Positions 1-10,435 of a DNA stretch of 64,000 nt are shown piece after piece; the stretch's first letter is position 1, and each line of letters starts with the position of its first letter. This stretch comes from Apoderus coryli (Eukaryota > Arthropoda > Insecta > Coleoptera > Attelabidae). Both the position numbers and the translations under genes were made by a program. The stretch lies in assembly GCA_911728435.2 (NCBI GenBank), contig OU452207.1, forward strand, positions 15,029,682 to 15,093,681, written 5' to 3'. A model generated the notes under the pieces. It had not been told where the DNA came from, searched no databases, and was given only the letters and a program-made list of their open reading frames with translations.

Positions 1-381
1 CCACTAAAGGAGGGTAATTCGATTTTTTGAAGAACATGTGCAGCAGGAGTGCTATTTTGACTCATATTCAAAGCTTGATCGGGTACCTGTACTTCCAGTT
101 TGATGCATTTGCTATACAACGCTTTAGTTGTGTAATATTTGGTGTCAAAACTTTTTCTGACAGCATCTTGCTCCGCAAAATTTTCATTCTCAATGGGTGT
201 ATTAGCTATAATGGTATTGTGTTGGGTAGCAAATGCATCCTTGATCTCATCGATATGCTCATACATCATCTTGAAAACCAAATGACCACTAGTATCAGTT
301 TTACAAGCTTCCGCCACGTTGAATGGCAGTCTGTCGTAAAGATTTGTATTTCGCTAACTTATCTACACCTGGAGTAGCCAT
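1..381 (-). pseudogene. BEL/Pao-type gag, N-terminal part (BEL2), broken
   Basis: Reading the minus strand, an ATG at 381 opens a frame beginning MATPGVDKLAKY that stops after about 25 codons. A second minus frame then continues to the window edge and ends in a KIELPSFSG motif. The N-terminal gag region of BEL/Pao retrotransposons typically ends in a similar K-I-x-L-P-x-F-x-G motif, so the family call rests on that motif plus the matching BEL-type PBS and LTR at 9.88-10.31 kb. The frame break makes it a pseudogene. The rest of this element lies left of the window. LINE1 is inserted in its 5' leader. The opposite-strand frames here are shadows. Confidence 0.6.
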
Positions 382-504
382 GTTCGAAGAGAAAAAGATC
401 TGCGATTTTTTTTGCTTTACGAAAGTAAAAGTTAAAACTGAGTCGCAAGCCAAATTCCCAAAACCAATGCGGAATAAAAGTGCTTATTATGTTATACAAG
501 AATA

Positions 505-526
505 ATAATAATAATAATAATAATGA
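505..526 (-). repeat. (ATT)n tail of LINE1
   Basis: About seven AAT repeats on the plus strand, read as ATT on the minus strand, mark the 3' end of LINE1. LINE-A, LINE-C and LINE-E have similar AATAAAG...ATTATT endings, which suggests one tail-recognition type. The stretch 527-707 is LINE1 3' UTR with no gene. Confidence 0.8.
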
Positions 527-707
527 TTTATTGTGAAAATGTAGAATATATACAATTGCACAAAAAGGATAGAGATTTGGCCAATGCCACTCTTCCACTC
601 TTCCTTAAAAAAGCATATACAAATAAAGAAAGAATGTACAAAACAAAAACTCTTAAAACTAGAATAAACAAATTTTCATTTTAAATTAATGTAAAAAGTT
701 AATCACA

Positions 708-1085
708 CTATGAATAAATTCTGAGCTTCAATTGTCTCTGAAATAATTCCAATGGCAAATCAATTATATCAATACATTTATTTAGCAGTAGTGAGGCCAT
801 ATACGAGAAACTGCCCTCAAATTTTGCTGTCATATGCTTAGGGATAGTAAAGGAATCAATACGTACATTAACATCATGAACATTAGAACGTCTACACAAC
901 AACTTATACAAATATTGAGGGTCACGAGCATGGTATATCTTATGTAGCAATGAAGTATATAAATACTCATATCTCACATCCAACTTTGGCTCACCCAATC
1001 TCTCAAAAAAAGGAGTGACATGTGCAGCAAAAGGAACCGTGCAAACAAACCTTATACAAGAATTCTGCACTCTCTGCAACTTCAT
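708..1085 (-). pseudogene. LINE1 reverse transcriptase, C-terminal domain
   Basis: This 125-residue frame starts with KLQRVQNSCIRFV, the segment that follows the RT thumb in Jockey/CR1-type proteins. It carries the usual basic, histidine-bearing tail (KIYHARDPQYLYKLL, then VRIDSF). It overlaps the end of the upstream RT frame by a few bases in another phase, so a frameshift near 1085 separates it from the catalytic part. No start codon is expected; it is the end of one long ORF2. Confidence 0.8.
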
Positions 1086-2540
1086 TTTATTTTAATGAAA
1101 CAAAAAATAAAAATATACCGGAAAACAATAATCCAAATGCGGATAAATAAGAGCTTTACCAATTTAAGTTTAGTAGGCTCATCAACCAGGTGTTTAAGAT
1201 GGTATATCGAACGCAATTTAAAAAGTGAATTCCTGCATACATTGCCACAATGCTCGTTAAAATTTAGCTCAGAATCCACGATTACTCCTAGATCTCGAGC
1301 TTTATGCATCCAGGGGATAACATCATTGTTAATCTTAACATTAAACTCTTGAGTAACAAAACTACCGTGGCGCTCGTTGCCAATGCACATTGCCACCGTC
1401 TTCCTAGAGTTCAGGAGCAAACCATTGTTTACACACCAACAAGAAAACTGAGACAGCTCTCCATTTATTACATCAATTGCAGTCTCAGCACTGGCTAGGG
1501 GAAAAGACAAGTATACCTGGATATCGTCCGCATAGAGGTGTATGGTAGAGAGCTGGAATGACCCCACAATGTCAAATACATAAACAGAAAACAACAATGG
1601 TCCAAGAATACTCCCTTGTGGAACACCACTATTGGTCACCAAAAAATCTGAACATTTGCCATGCAATTTCACCCGCTGTCTTCGACCACACAGATAACTT
1701 CTGAACCATGTCAACGACACACCATCAAATCCAAGGTATTTAAGCTTGGCAAGCAATAATTCAAAATTAACACGATCGAAAGCTTTACTTTGATCCAGCA
1801 GAACAAGTATCGTTAACATGGATCTGTCCATGGCGGTAGCAAGGTCACTCATGACGCTCAGAAGCGCGGTGGTTGTGCTGTGCTTCTCCCGAAAGCCTGA
1901 TTGAATAGACGGCAAAATGCTATTCTCACGTATATAGTCTAAAACTTGACGACCAATTATTCGCTCAAATATCTTCGACATTGCGGGAAGTATGCTAATT
2001 GGTCGCAAATCATTACAAGTTACAGGAGACCGAACTTTAGGTAGTGGAATCACATCCGCCATCTTCCAAACATTAGGAAATGTCCCTGAACTGACAGAGT
2101 CATTGAAAATATTGCAAATTATATCCGCACAATGTGGTATAACTAAGCGTATCATTTTTATGTTAATACCATCAACACCATAACACTCAGATTTAATTCT
2201 GCTAACACATCTCATAATATCCTGACAGTCGATCTCCTTAATCCGAAAAGCTAAGCCGTTCCGAAATTGATTATTATTAAAAAAATTTAAAACTTCATCA
2301 CTCGCCTGTGACTGACCGACAACATTTAAAAAATAGTTGTTAATTTGATCCGGGTCCTGAAACTCATCCGGTAAGTCATTTGAGTTTTGATTACTACAAA
2401 CACCCCAACGAGAAAAATTTTTCCACATAGCTTTAGAGTTAGATTTACAAGCTTTGATTGTTTCGCGAACATAAGCCTTTTTTTCTGCTTTAATGGCCTG
2501 CTTTAAAAAATTTCTAATGTCAACATAATACTGTCTAGAT
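1082..2540 (-). pseudogene. LINE1 ORF2, reverse transcriptase core
   Basis: Reverse transcriptase of a non-LTR element. It copies element RNA into DNA at a nicked target. Motifs in order: the LRPISILPAMSKIFERI block, SGFREKHSTTTAL, the first catalytic Asp in LLDQSKAFD, SGVPQGSILGPLLF, and the catalytic LYADDIQVY. An open minus-strand frame runs from the gypsy1 boundary (about 2540), through a linker containing SRQYYVDIRNFLKQ, to a frameshift near 1085. The first ATG is internal; translation would have started in the endonuclease at 9025. The catalytic aspartates are kept but the ORF is broken by gypsy1 and by the frameshift. Confidence 0.9.
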
Positions 2541-2542
2541 GT

Positions 2543-2748
2543 ATAAGGGGTGATTAGGGTTAGGGTATTAATACAACCATTCGGTTTCGACTTAACATTT
2601 ATTCTATTCTACAATTATGTACAATGAACTCTATATTTACTTAACCTACTTAAATTAATATGCTTACATGTCTAAATATTATTGCTTACTTAAAAATATA
2701 ATAAAACAATATTAAACTTAAATCTACTATACAGTGTGTACCATTACA
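2543..2748 (-). repeat. gypsy1 3' LTR
   Basis: Direct repeat of 7892-8083. Read on the minus strand it begins TGTAATGGTACACACTG and ends near CACCCCTTAT. It carries 14 extra bases at about 2556-2569, containing two TTAGGG-like units. Confidence 0.88.
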
Positions 2749-2789
2749 CCTCCTATCGAAAATAAAAAAAAAATAATAAAAAAAAATGT

Positions 2790-5700
2790 TTATTCATTAT
2801 ACTTTTTTACTCTATTTTTATGCACTTCAGTGTCCTTGTTATTAATTTTAATCACTAAATTAGGGTTACTATTTTTGACTACTATATAAGGTCCATTATA
2901 AATTGGTTCACTCTTATTGCTAGATTCGTTTTTTAACATAACCTTATCACCTACTCTATAATTTGTATATTTACATTTCTTGTCATATCTCTCTTTTCTT
3001 TTGGTTTTTGACGAAATCAAATTATTTCGCGCGTCTTGAGATGCATGTTGCAAGCGATATTTTAATTCAAAAGCATAATTAGTAAAATTATAGATTGGAT
3101 CTACCTGGTCGTTAAGGTTTCTTGGAATAATACAGGGCCTACCAAAAACTAATTCATGTGGTGTATATTTAGTTTCTGTATGAACTGTATTATTGAAGCA
3201 AAAACACCAGTATTGTAACCAACTACTCCAATCGTTGGAATGGTCTTTACATTGAATTCTTAAATATGCATTGAGAGATTTATGTGTATTTTCCAAAGAA
3301 CCTACAGTTTGATGTCTATAAGCTGTAGAATTTAATTTCTTTATATGTAGCAAATCACAGATTGAACTTAATGTTTCGTTTAAAAATTCTGTTCCCTGGT
3401 CTGTCACTATTTCCTTAGGGATACCATATCGTAAAATAAAATTGTCAACAAAACTTTTTGCAACTGTGTTTGCTTCTTTATTTGGAATAGGATACGCCTC
3501 AACAAATTTGCTTAATTCGCACTGTAATGTTAAAGCATACCTATTACAATTATTATCTATTTGGAGTGGTCCAACTAAATCTAAATAAATTTTTTCGAAA
3601 GCTGAGTTTGCTGTTGTAGTGATTATCATTGGTTCAATATTAGGCCTAGAATATTTATACCGTTGACAATCATCACATTTCTTAATAAAGTTTTCAACGT
3701 CTTTTTTCATTCCTATCCAAAAATAATATTTTTTAATATTATTATATAAACGGTTTACACCTGCATGACCTCCTGTCGGAAGTATGTGGAAATCGTTTAT
3801 TATTATTTGTCTTGTTTCAACGTCAGTAACTTTTTGGACGTCTCTGATTACAGAAATTTTAATGTTAGCATTTTTTATTTCATTATATTTATATTTTATA
3901 TCATTTAAAAATTGTGTACACATGTTATTTTTTATTATGCATAATTCTAAGATGTTATATTTTGCGCAAATATTTTTCAGGTCTCTCAACAATGCGCTTA
4001 ATGCCAATGTTGATCGAGTGTCCTGTTTTATATATATTATACTATGCATTTTTACAAAAATACAATTATTCACTTTGTAATCAAAGTTTTTGCTAACCTT
4101 TAATGCGTTGAAATCTTTATTATTGATGATTCGTAACTCGACAGATGACTCAGAACGTTTGAGAATTTCCACCACGCCAGGGTGATCAAGCCTATTGTGA
4201 TCGTGAATATTTTCTTGATTCTTATCATTGTCTTCGTTTTTATCATCCATATTTTTTGATTGTGCTCTAGTAAGGACAAGTATTGTCTTATCTATATTAG
4301 TAGTAATTGATTTAAGTTCATCAATACTAATTTGAATTCGAGATAGAGCGTCTGCGGCCACGTTATCTTTTCCCCTAATGTATGTAACAGTAAAGTCGTA
4401 CTCTTCCAGTAACAAACGAAATTTTGTCAGTCTGCTGGATGGGTTAGTCATACCAAAAAGATATACTAAGGGTCTGTGATCCGTATAAATATTAAATTTA
4501 CGTCCGTATAAGTAAGGTCTAAAGTGTTTTACTGAAAACACAATAGCTAGTAACTCTTTCTCTATAGTTGAATATCTTTTCTCAGCTGTATTTAAAGAAC
4601 GACTTGCGTAAGCCACTGGTTTATTGTTTCCATTTGATAGAGTTGCACCTATGGCATACCCTGATGCGTCAGTCCTCAAAATAAAATCATTTTCAGGTGA
4701 AAAATCGGGGTAATCTAGGACAGGTGGGCAAATTAATGCTTCCTTTAGCTCAAGAAAAGACTTTTGACAGTCATCGCTCCAACTAAATTCAACATTTTTC
4801 CTAGACAAATTATTTAAAGGTGCTGCAATGTGGGCAAAATTTTTAATATATTTACGATAATAATTTGCAAAAGCTACAAATCTTTTTGTTTCATTAGCAT
4901 CTTTAGGTACTGGATAATTTTGAAGAGCTTTGATTTTAGCAGGATCAGGTGAAACACCTTCAGATGAAATAATATGTCCGAGATATAAAATTTCTTTTCG
5001 CAAAAAGTCACATTTACTAGGATTTAGTTTTAGATTTACTTCTCTAAGTCGTTGCAATACTTTCGTCAGATTTTTATTATGATTAGTTAAATTATTCCCA
5101 AAGACGATTAGATCATCTAAGTAAACAAAACACTTTTCATAATTTAATCCAGACATAGCAATTGTCATTGCCCTAGAGAATGAACTTGGACTAATTTTTA
5201 ATCCCATTGGCAGTCTAGTCATTTGGTATTGTCCTCTGTCTGTTGTGAATGCAGTACATGGTCTGCTTGTTTCATTTAAGCCTATTTGATAATATGATTG
5301 AGATAGATCAAGGTGTGAAAAATACACCGCACCTGATAATGAATCAAGAATGTCAGTAATACAAGGCAAAGGAAATTTGTCGTCCTCAATATTTTTATTT
5401 AATTGTCGATAGTCAACAACAACTCGCCATTTTTTATTTCCATTACTATCTGTCTTTTTGGGTACAATTAATAATGGCGCTGACCATTCAGACCTGGTCT
5501 CTTCGATTATGCCATCCTTCAACATTTTATTAACTTGTTTATGTATTTCATCTTTTTGTGAATGTGGTAATCGATAAGGCTTAATATATACTGGACTTGT
5601 TCGTTTTTTTAATCTAATACTTTGCTGGTAAATATTAGTTGTTGTAAGAGGATCTTGTTCTAAATGAAAAACGTCGGCATATTTCGCACAAACTCTTTGT

Positions 5701-6457
5701 AGCGAAAAATTTTCTTCCTTATTTAAGTGATCCGTTTTCATCAACTTAAAAATTTTATCTATCCTATCAACTGATACATTATTTTTATCAAAATTGCAAA
5801 TTTCATAATTATTTAATTTATTAGTTTTAGGTCTAAAATTTTTAAGTGTTATTTCTTCGTCTCTAACATTAAGAATTTTTACTGGTATTAAATTATTCTT
5901 TGGTTTTGCTATTATTGCGCCTACAAAAACACCTTCGCATAATTCTTCAGGTAAAACTACACATTCAGAATTATCGTGAACCTCGAAATATTTTATAACT
6001 TCACAACGTGCAGGTACTGTTGTGTAACATGTTTCTTTACATTGCATAGGTATAGAAATTTTATTGTTTTTAATAATAAGCGAAAAAATATATGTCTCAT
6101 AATTAATATTTGCACAAAATTTATGTAAAAAATCAGAACCAAGAATACCATCAATTTCCTTGTCAAAAGAGTGTATAATTAAAAATTCATGTATTAAATG
6201 AGTATTGTTTATATTTAGTAGAATATTTGCCGATCCCTGCGAAATAATTGACCCATTAATACCATTAATTCGAACTTGTTTTGCATAATCGATTTCCTCA
6301 TTTTTTGCGATACAAGTTTTAAATAAAACGCTGACAGATGCACCAGTGTCAATTAGAAGAGTTAGAATTTTGTTTTTATATTTCAATTTTATAAAATTTA
6401 GACCATTTAACTGTAATATTTTACTTTGAGTTTCTTCCCTATTGGTCTCGAAAAAAT
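2790..6457 (-). CDS. gypsy1 Pol: protease, RT, RNase H, integrase
   Basis: Polyprotein that replicates and integrates gypsy1. From a TTG at 6386 it reads about 1198 residues, but the same frame is open up to about 6457, where it overlaps the end of gag. Domains in order: aspartic protease (LLIDTGASVSVL near residue 10); RT (LDLSQSYYQIGL, then catalytic FVYLDDLIVF, residues about 280-430); RNase H (RTDASGYAIGATL, about 570); integrase with an HHCC finger (GHAGVNRLYNN ... CDDCQRY), the DLVGP and TDQGTEF aspartates, and a basic C-terminus. No internal stop. No ATG lies at the front, so expression probably needs a +1 shift from gag. There is no env. Confidence 0.93.
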
Positions 6458-6460
6458 GTT
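6439..6460 (-). promoter_or_regulatory. Putative +1 frameshift site between gag and pol
   Basis: Near its end gag reads ACA-TTT-TTT-CGA-GAC-CAA-TAG. The pol frame opens one base later (TTC-GAG-ACC) and is closed by a TAA just upstream of the T run, so the overlap is only about 20 bases. A Phe tRNA slipping from TTT to TTC before CGA would enter pol. The phase is seen; the mechanism is inferred. Confidence 0.5.
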
Positions 6461-7626
6461 AAGCTGTTGATTTCACTGTTTGGTTTATGTCTGTTATTGT
6501 CAGTGCTGTTTTCACTATTAGTCATTAAATATGTCCGACGTGACGAGTTTCCTCTATTTGTACCTCTACCAGAGCCCCTATTAGAACCTCTATTATGAAA
6601 AGATCTACTAGTGTTTTGTCTAGAAGAGCTAAAATTACGTGGAGTATTCTGACTAGTGCAGCTTCCACGGTTGCTGAAAGTTTTGTTACGATCATTATAA
6701 TTTTGATAATTATGCCTATTCTGAAAATGATTGTAATTTCGTTTTCCGTGACCATGCATGCTAAAAACTTGTTGGTTTACGTTTTTTCCCGACACTTCCT
6801 CATCCTTGGCTCCACAAATTGCCTCGCTCAACGTTGAGTAATTCCTCGCCTTTATAATAGTGCGTAGATCAGAATTTTGAAGACCATTAGAGAATGAATT
6901 GATCGCAATTCTTTCATTAATTGGTCTCAAAACATCTAAAGCTTGGGAGTTTCCTTCAGCTTGAGTTATTGTCAAATTAACTAGCAATTCCTCTATGGAT
7001 TTGCCATACTCCTCAACTGATTGAAATCCCTGTTTAGCGTTATTAAGTTGAGTTGAAAGAGTGGTAGCTGATCTTTTTATCAAAAAATGTAGTTTTAAAT
7101 CATTAACTAATAGAGCGTTATTTTGATAAGTGGATTTTAGTCTGATTTTTGCATGTTCGGACAATCGAGTTTTTAGCACGTATGTAGTTAATAGTTTCTT
7201 ACCGTTTTCGTCTAAAAGTGAGTCGTATAATTCGATTGCGTCAATAAGAGATTTCGTTACATTTTCAGAACCATTCATAATAGGCAGTAAGCTAGCCGCT
7301 GTCTTTAAATCAAATTTCTCTGCCATATTTATTTTGTTAACAATATCCAACCTATTATTAATTATTGTCCTAAGATTATCAATTATTTGGATTGTTTTTG
7401 TAACACTTATTTTAATTTCACTTACTACTTTTGGGTCTATTTTATTTATATTATTATTAACATTTTGCCTTAATTGAATAAAATTTATTTCTATCCTACC
7501 TATGTTCTCTAAATTACGATTTTGCTTAACGGCATTCCCTCTGATTTCACTATTTTCTTTATTAATATTACTCTGGATCCGAGTCAATTCATTTAAAAGT
7601 TCTGTAAAATTTCCAACATATTCCAT
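6439..7626 (-). CDS. gypsy1 Gag
   Basis: Capsid precursor of 395 residues, starting at an ATG at 7626 and ending in TAG at 6439-6441. The first half is helical and charged (residues about 1-110 look coiled-coil prone). The middle (about 110-260) has the character of a retrotransposon capsid. No CX2CX4HX4C zinc knuckle is visible. Instead the C-terminus (about 290-375) is rich in Asn, Arg, Gly and Ser with repeated RGS/RGN-type motifs, which probably binds RNA. It ends in a frame different from pol, with a short overlap. The frame is intact. Confidence 0.85.
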   Translation of the reverse strand: MEYVGNFTELLNELTRIQSNINKENSEIRGNAVKQNRNLENIGRIEINFIQLRQNVNNNINKIDPKVVSEIKISVTKTIQIIDNLRTIINNRLDIVNKINMAEKFDLKTAASLLPIMNGSENVTKSLIDAIELYDSLLDENGKKLLTTYVLKTRLSEHAKIRLKSTYQNNALLVNDLKLHFLIKRSATTLSTQLNNAKQGFQSVEEYGKSIEELLVNLTITQAEGNSQALDVLRPINERIAINSFSNGLQNSDLRTIIKARNYSTLSEAICGAKDEEVSGKNVNQQVFSMHGHGKRNYNHFQNRHNYQNYNDRNKTFSNRGSCTSQNTPRNFSSSRQNTSRSFHNRGSNRGSGRGTNRGNSSRRTYLMTNSENSTDNNRHKPNSEINSLTFFRDQ

Positions 7627-7891
7627 ACCATATTCAATATTTAGTCGAACTCATTATTTCCTAAAACAATATTCAAGATATCTTTTTAGCAAGTTACCGC
7701 TACAGTGAGTCAGCCATCTTGTGCCACGACAACTTCATTTTATTCTTCTTTGATAATTGTTATTATGAATATTTTCCATCCATTTTGCTGCCCATGACTT
7801 ATACCAACTTTATTTTAATTACCAAACCCATTAACCAACCAATCTTCCATGTTAGTTCTGTAGGCAGGATCGCCATGTGATAACCATATAC

Positions 7892-8083
7892 ATAAGGGGT
7901 GATTAATACAACCATTCGGTTTCGACTTAACATTTATTCTATTCTACAATTATGTACAATGAACTCTATATTTACTTAACCTACTTAAATTAATATGCTT
8001 ACATGTCTAAATATTATTGCTTACTTAAAAATATAATAAAACAATATTAAACTTAAATCTACTATACAGTGTGTACCATTACA
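7892..8083 (-). repeat. gypsy1 5' LTR
   Basis: Second LTR copy, matching 2543-2748 except for the 14-bp indel. The bases just inside it (7860-7891) contain GGCAGGATCGCCA, which could serve as a tRNA primer binding site on the minus strand. The tRNA was not identified. Confidence 0.87.
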
Positions 8084-9025
8084 AGTTCTGTATTTAAGAT
8101 ATCTTTTATGAGCCTTTTGTTTTAAACGAATCATTTTTCTAATAGTGTAGGTTATGTAAGGCTTATATTGACGCTTGGTTTTGAATACCCTCAGCGGAGC
8201 ATGTGCATCAAACAAGGCCAAAGCAGCATCATTCAAGGCATCCACCCTCTGATCAACATTTTCGAACCAGTCAATACTCTCCCATGGAAATCTAACAGCA
8301 TCACGCGAGAATAGGTTGATGTCAAACTTGCTGAAATCGCGATATACGATTGTTCTTGATTCCCTAACGGGTACTTCAAAATCAACCGTACAGATAACAA
8401 ACATGTGATCACTATTACACAACAGATCAGCAGTTGAAGAAGATTGCAGGTGAAGATCTCTGCTTACACATATCACGTCAATGAGAGACTGGCCGCGCTC
8501 TGTAATTGTAGTAGGCTCACCTATAACTTGATCCATGTTGAACTGATCAATGAAAGCATTAAACCTATAAGAATCGACCGAGGTGTCATTTAATAAATTT
8601 ATATTAACATCTCCCATTAAAATGAGAGATTGAGTTTCAAAATATAACTGCTCAAGACCCTCAGACAATCCATACATGGCCCCAACGCTAATGTTGGGTG
8701 GCCGATATACTACACACAACCCTAAATTTTTATTATTAAAATTAAGAACAGTAAAAATTTGCTCTAAACCAATTTCACTGATATACGATACTACATTCTT
8801 AAATTTAACAAACTTCTTAGCATATATAGCTAAACCACCACCTCTTGTCGGCCTATCCAGTCTAAGAATATTATAGTTTTTTATGTTCACATGAGTATTA
8901 GGAAAATCAGGGCTTAACCACGTTTCAGATACTGCCACAATGTCAAAATCAGAATCGAGTATAAAATCTTTAAACTCATTAAAATTTGCTACAAGGGAGC
9001 GTATGTTGATATGACCAACTTTCAA
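8084..9025 (-). pseudogene. LINE1 ORF2, apurinic-type endonuclease
   Basis: Endonuclease that nicks target DNA for LINE integration. It starts at an ATG at 9025 (MKVGHINIRSL). Motifs of the exonuclease-endonuclease-phosphatase fold: INIRSL, SETWLS, RGGGLAIYAK, VVYRPP, GDVNINLL, and the catalytic CNSDHMFVI. The frame runs without a stop to the gypsy1 LTR, where about 20 unrelated residues are read before a stop. It starts two bases downstream of the ORF1 stop, the usual tight spacing. It is functional-looking but cut from its RT by gypsy1. Confidence 0.9.
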
Positions 9026-9027
9026 AA

Positions 9028-9567
9028 TTAGTTTTTTGATTTGCTTATAGAGGGGACACCGTTTTTAAATTTAATAAACAAATTTGTCTCACCAGCAGTT
9101 TTTCTGCGAACTAGTTCGGCCCGAACACGCTGATAACACTCCCGCTGCATAAGAGTTTGGTCAGTTGATATTGACACGTCCTTGTATATACCAGCCAGCT
9201 TTTTTTTGTTTTTTAACACTACGTACACGTCCTCTTTGGTATCCAGTGACACTCTAAGAGGTGCGAGATTACGGTCCCGTTCACGCAATCGCACTACTTT
9301 AATAGTGTCAGTCTTGATTGACGGACAAATGGACCTCAACAACGATTGAACAACAGAGAGATTCTCATCCGGATTATTTGGCTCGCTAGGCAGTTTGAAA
9401 ATCATAATATTTCTTTCGCGTGCCTGACGCTGAGCAATTTCATCAACAACACTTTCTAAACTAGAACTAAATTGATATTGAAGAAAGGCTCGAAAATACT
9501 TCACTAACGATAAAATTACAAATATTAAATTTCGTGTTAATAAATATGGGAGTAAATTTGCGGACAT
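9028..9567 (-). CDS. LINE1 ORF1 protein (RRM-like), probably truncated
   Basis: Nucleic-acid-binding ORF1 of 179 residues. The core reads RQARERNIMIFKLPSEP, followed by a basic region (VVRLRERDRNLAPLRVSL) and IKFKNGVPS. This is the RRM-like arrangement also seen in the ORF1 of LINE-B at 50.46 kb (NNIIIHGIPHEP). That relative has a PHD finger in front, which is missing here. The first 35 residues are hydrophobic and do not look like an ORF1 N-terminus, so the start may be altered. It ends just before the endonuclease start. Confidence 0.72.
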   Translation of the reverse strand: MSANLLPYLLTRNLIFVILSLVKYFRAFLQYQFSSSLESVVDEIAQRQARERNIMIFKLPSEPNNPDENLSVVQSLLRSICPSIKTDTIKVVRLRERDRNLAPLRVSLDTKEDVYVVLKNKKKLAGIYKDVSISTDQTLMQRECYQRVRAELVRRKTAGETNLFIKFKNGVPSISKSKN

Positions 9568-9572
9568 ACTGT

Positions 9573-9672
9573 AAAATAGTTATAAGCAAGTAAGTAGTGC
9601 GGAGTATATAAGACAAAAAATTAAAATAGGTACAAGCAAGTAAGTAGTGCGGAATATATAAGACAAAAAATT
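9573..9672 (-). repeat. Two tandem 50-bp units in the LINE1 5' UTR
   Basis: Positions 9573-9622 and 9623-9672 are head-to-tail copies with three differences. They lie directly upstream of LINE1 ORF1 on the minus strand, where some LINEs carry promoter monomers. The promoter role is inferred. Confidence 0.8.
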
Positions 9673-9900
9673 GATATCTACCTACCCACTATGTAGCTAT
9701 TTAATAAAAATAAATTGAAATGTGGAATGTAAAAACCCAGAAAAGTTTTTAAAAAGAAATTGAATACGATAATTTACTGAAATATTAAAGAAATTCGGCA
9801 GGAATAATCCAATTGTTGGAATTTCAAATAACGGAATTATTCAAATAATGAGTTCACCATAGAAAATTACCAGAAATCCGGTTCTAAAAGGACCAAAATA
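9673..9900 (-). other. BEL2 leader with primer binding site
   Basis: No gene. On the minus strand TGGTCCTTTTAGAACCGGAT (about 9876-9895) resembles the tRNA-Tyr-type PBS of BEL1 (TGGTCCTTCGAGCCGGATT) with a short insertion. It lies five bases inside the LTR edge. This is the leader into which LINE1 inserted; gag resumes at 381. Confidence 0.55.
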
Positions 9901-10308
9901 TGGTTTGTTCCTGCCTAAGCCAGGAGAGAAAAGTGGACTGTAATAATAAATATTTCCTTTTGTAAATGAACTCTAAAATCATACCTTAAAAAACCACCCT
10001 GTCTTTCTTCTAGTTCACTAACACATTCCTTCGATATATCGCAGATGCCGGCCGGCCGTTTCTTCACTCTTCTAATTCCATATAAAAAACACTTCACTTG
10101 AGTTTATTACCGAGCGGTTGCAATTAATTAAAATAATAGTTATTAACACTTGCAAATATGATTTGTTGCGAATTTTATTAATAGTAATAATAGCGGAAAA
10201 GCACGTTCGACAATGTCCAGCAAAAAGAAATTTATTTTTGCACACACGACAGAGAATGTCCTTGACATATATCGTCTTCGCACCCAGAGCGCGGAAGTGA
10301 GGTGGACA
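9901..10308 (-). repeat. BEL2 5' LTR
   Basis: The minus-strand segment begins TGTCCACCTCACTTCCGC and ends ...AACAAACCA, so it has TG...CA ends. It lies next to a BEL-type PBS. It contains GCCGGCCGGC, as does the BEL1 LTR near 14.27 kb, and AATAAA-type signals. The second LTR would lie outside the window, so the limits come from the ends and the PBS only. Small frames inside have no recognisable product. Confidence 0.55.
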
Positions 10309-10435
10309 TTTTAAAGTAAATAGGTAGGTACTCATTTAATATAAAAATCAAAACAAATAATCTCTCCTGGACCCATCAACAGAAAATTAATTTAATAATA
10401 GAAAAAAAACCCAAACAAATAGAACGAAACATAAC

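Larger units (their letters stand above)
2543..8083 (-). mobile_element. gypsy1: Ty3/gypsy LTR retrotransposon, apparently intact
   Basis: Two direct repeats of about 192-206 bp flank gag and pol on the minus strand. There is no envelope gene. The LTRs match almost base for base apart from a 14-bp insertion in the left copy, and both coding frames are open. Insertion into LINE1 therefore looks recent. An oligopurine stretch (GATAGGAGG) sits next to the left (3') LTR as a polypurine tract. The stretch 7627-7891 is the leader between the 5' LTR and gag and has no gene. Confidence 0.92.
505..9690 (-). mobile_element. LINE1: non-LTR retrotransposon, near full length, split by gypsy1
   Basis: Minus-strand order is 50-bp repeats, ORF1, endonuclease, gypsy1 insertion, reverse transcriptase, 3' UTR and an (ATT)n tail. 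The endonuclease frame reaches the right LTR edge and the RT frame resumes beyond the left LTR edge with the residues expected between EN and RT in the other LINEs here. The tail, the ORF1 type and the EN-RT order resemble Jockey-like LINEs. The clade is inferred, not proven. No clean target-site duplication was found. Confidence 0.85.

Noticed and set aside
27..377. Plus-strand frame at the window start
   Set aside because: It is the shadow of the BEL2 gag on the minus strand and has no domain.
505..526. CRISPR-like or functional microsatellite
   Set aside because: A simple LINE tail; no spacers and no eukaryotic reason for CRISPR.
2536..2543. Target duplication for gypsy1
   Set aside because: Flanks (…AGAACT and ACATCT…) do not match well enough to call.
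2550..2566. Telomere-like TTAGGGTTAGGG
   Set aside because: Only two units inside an LTR; insects mostly use TTAGG, so not a telomere.
3784..4096. Hydrophobic plus-strand frames inside gypsy1
   Set aside because: Antisense to an intact pol; AT-rich codons give hydrophobic residues by chance.
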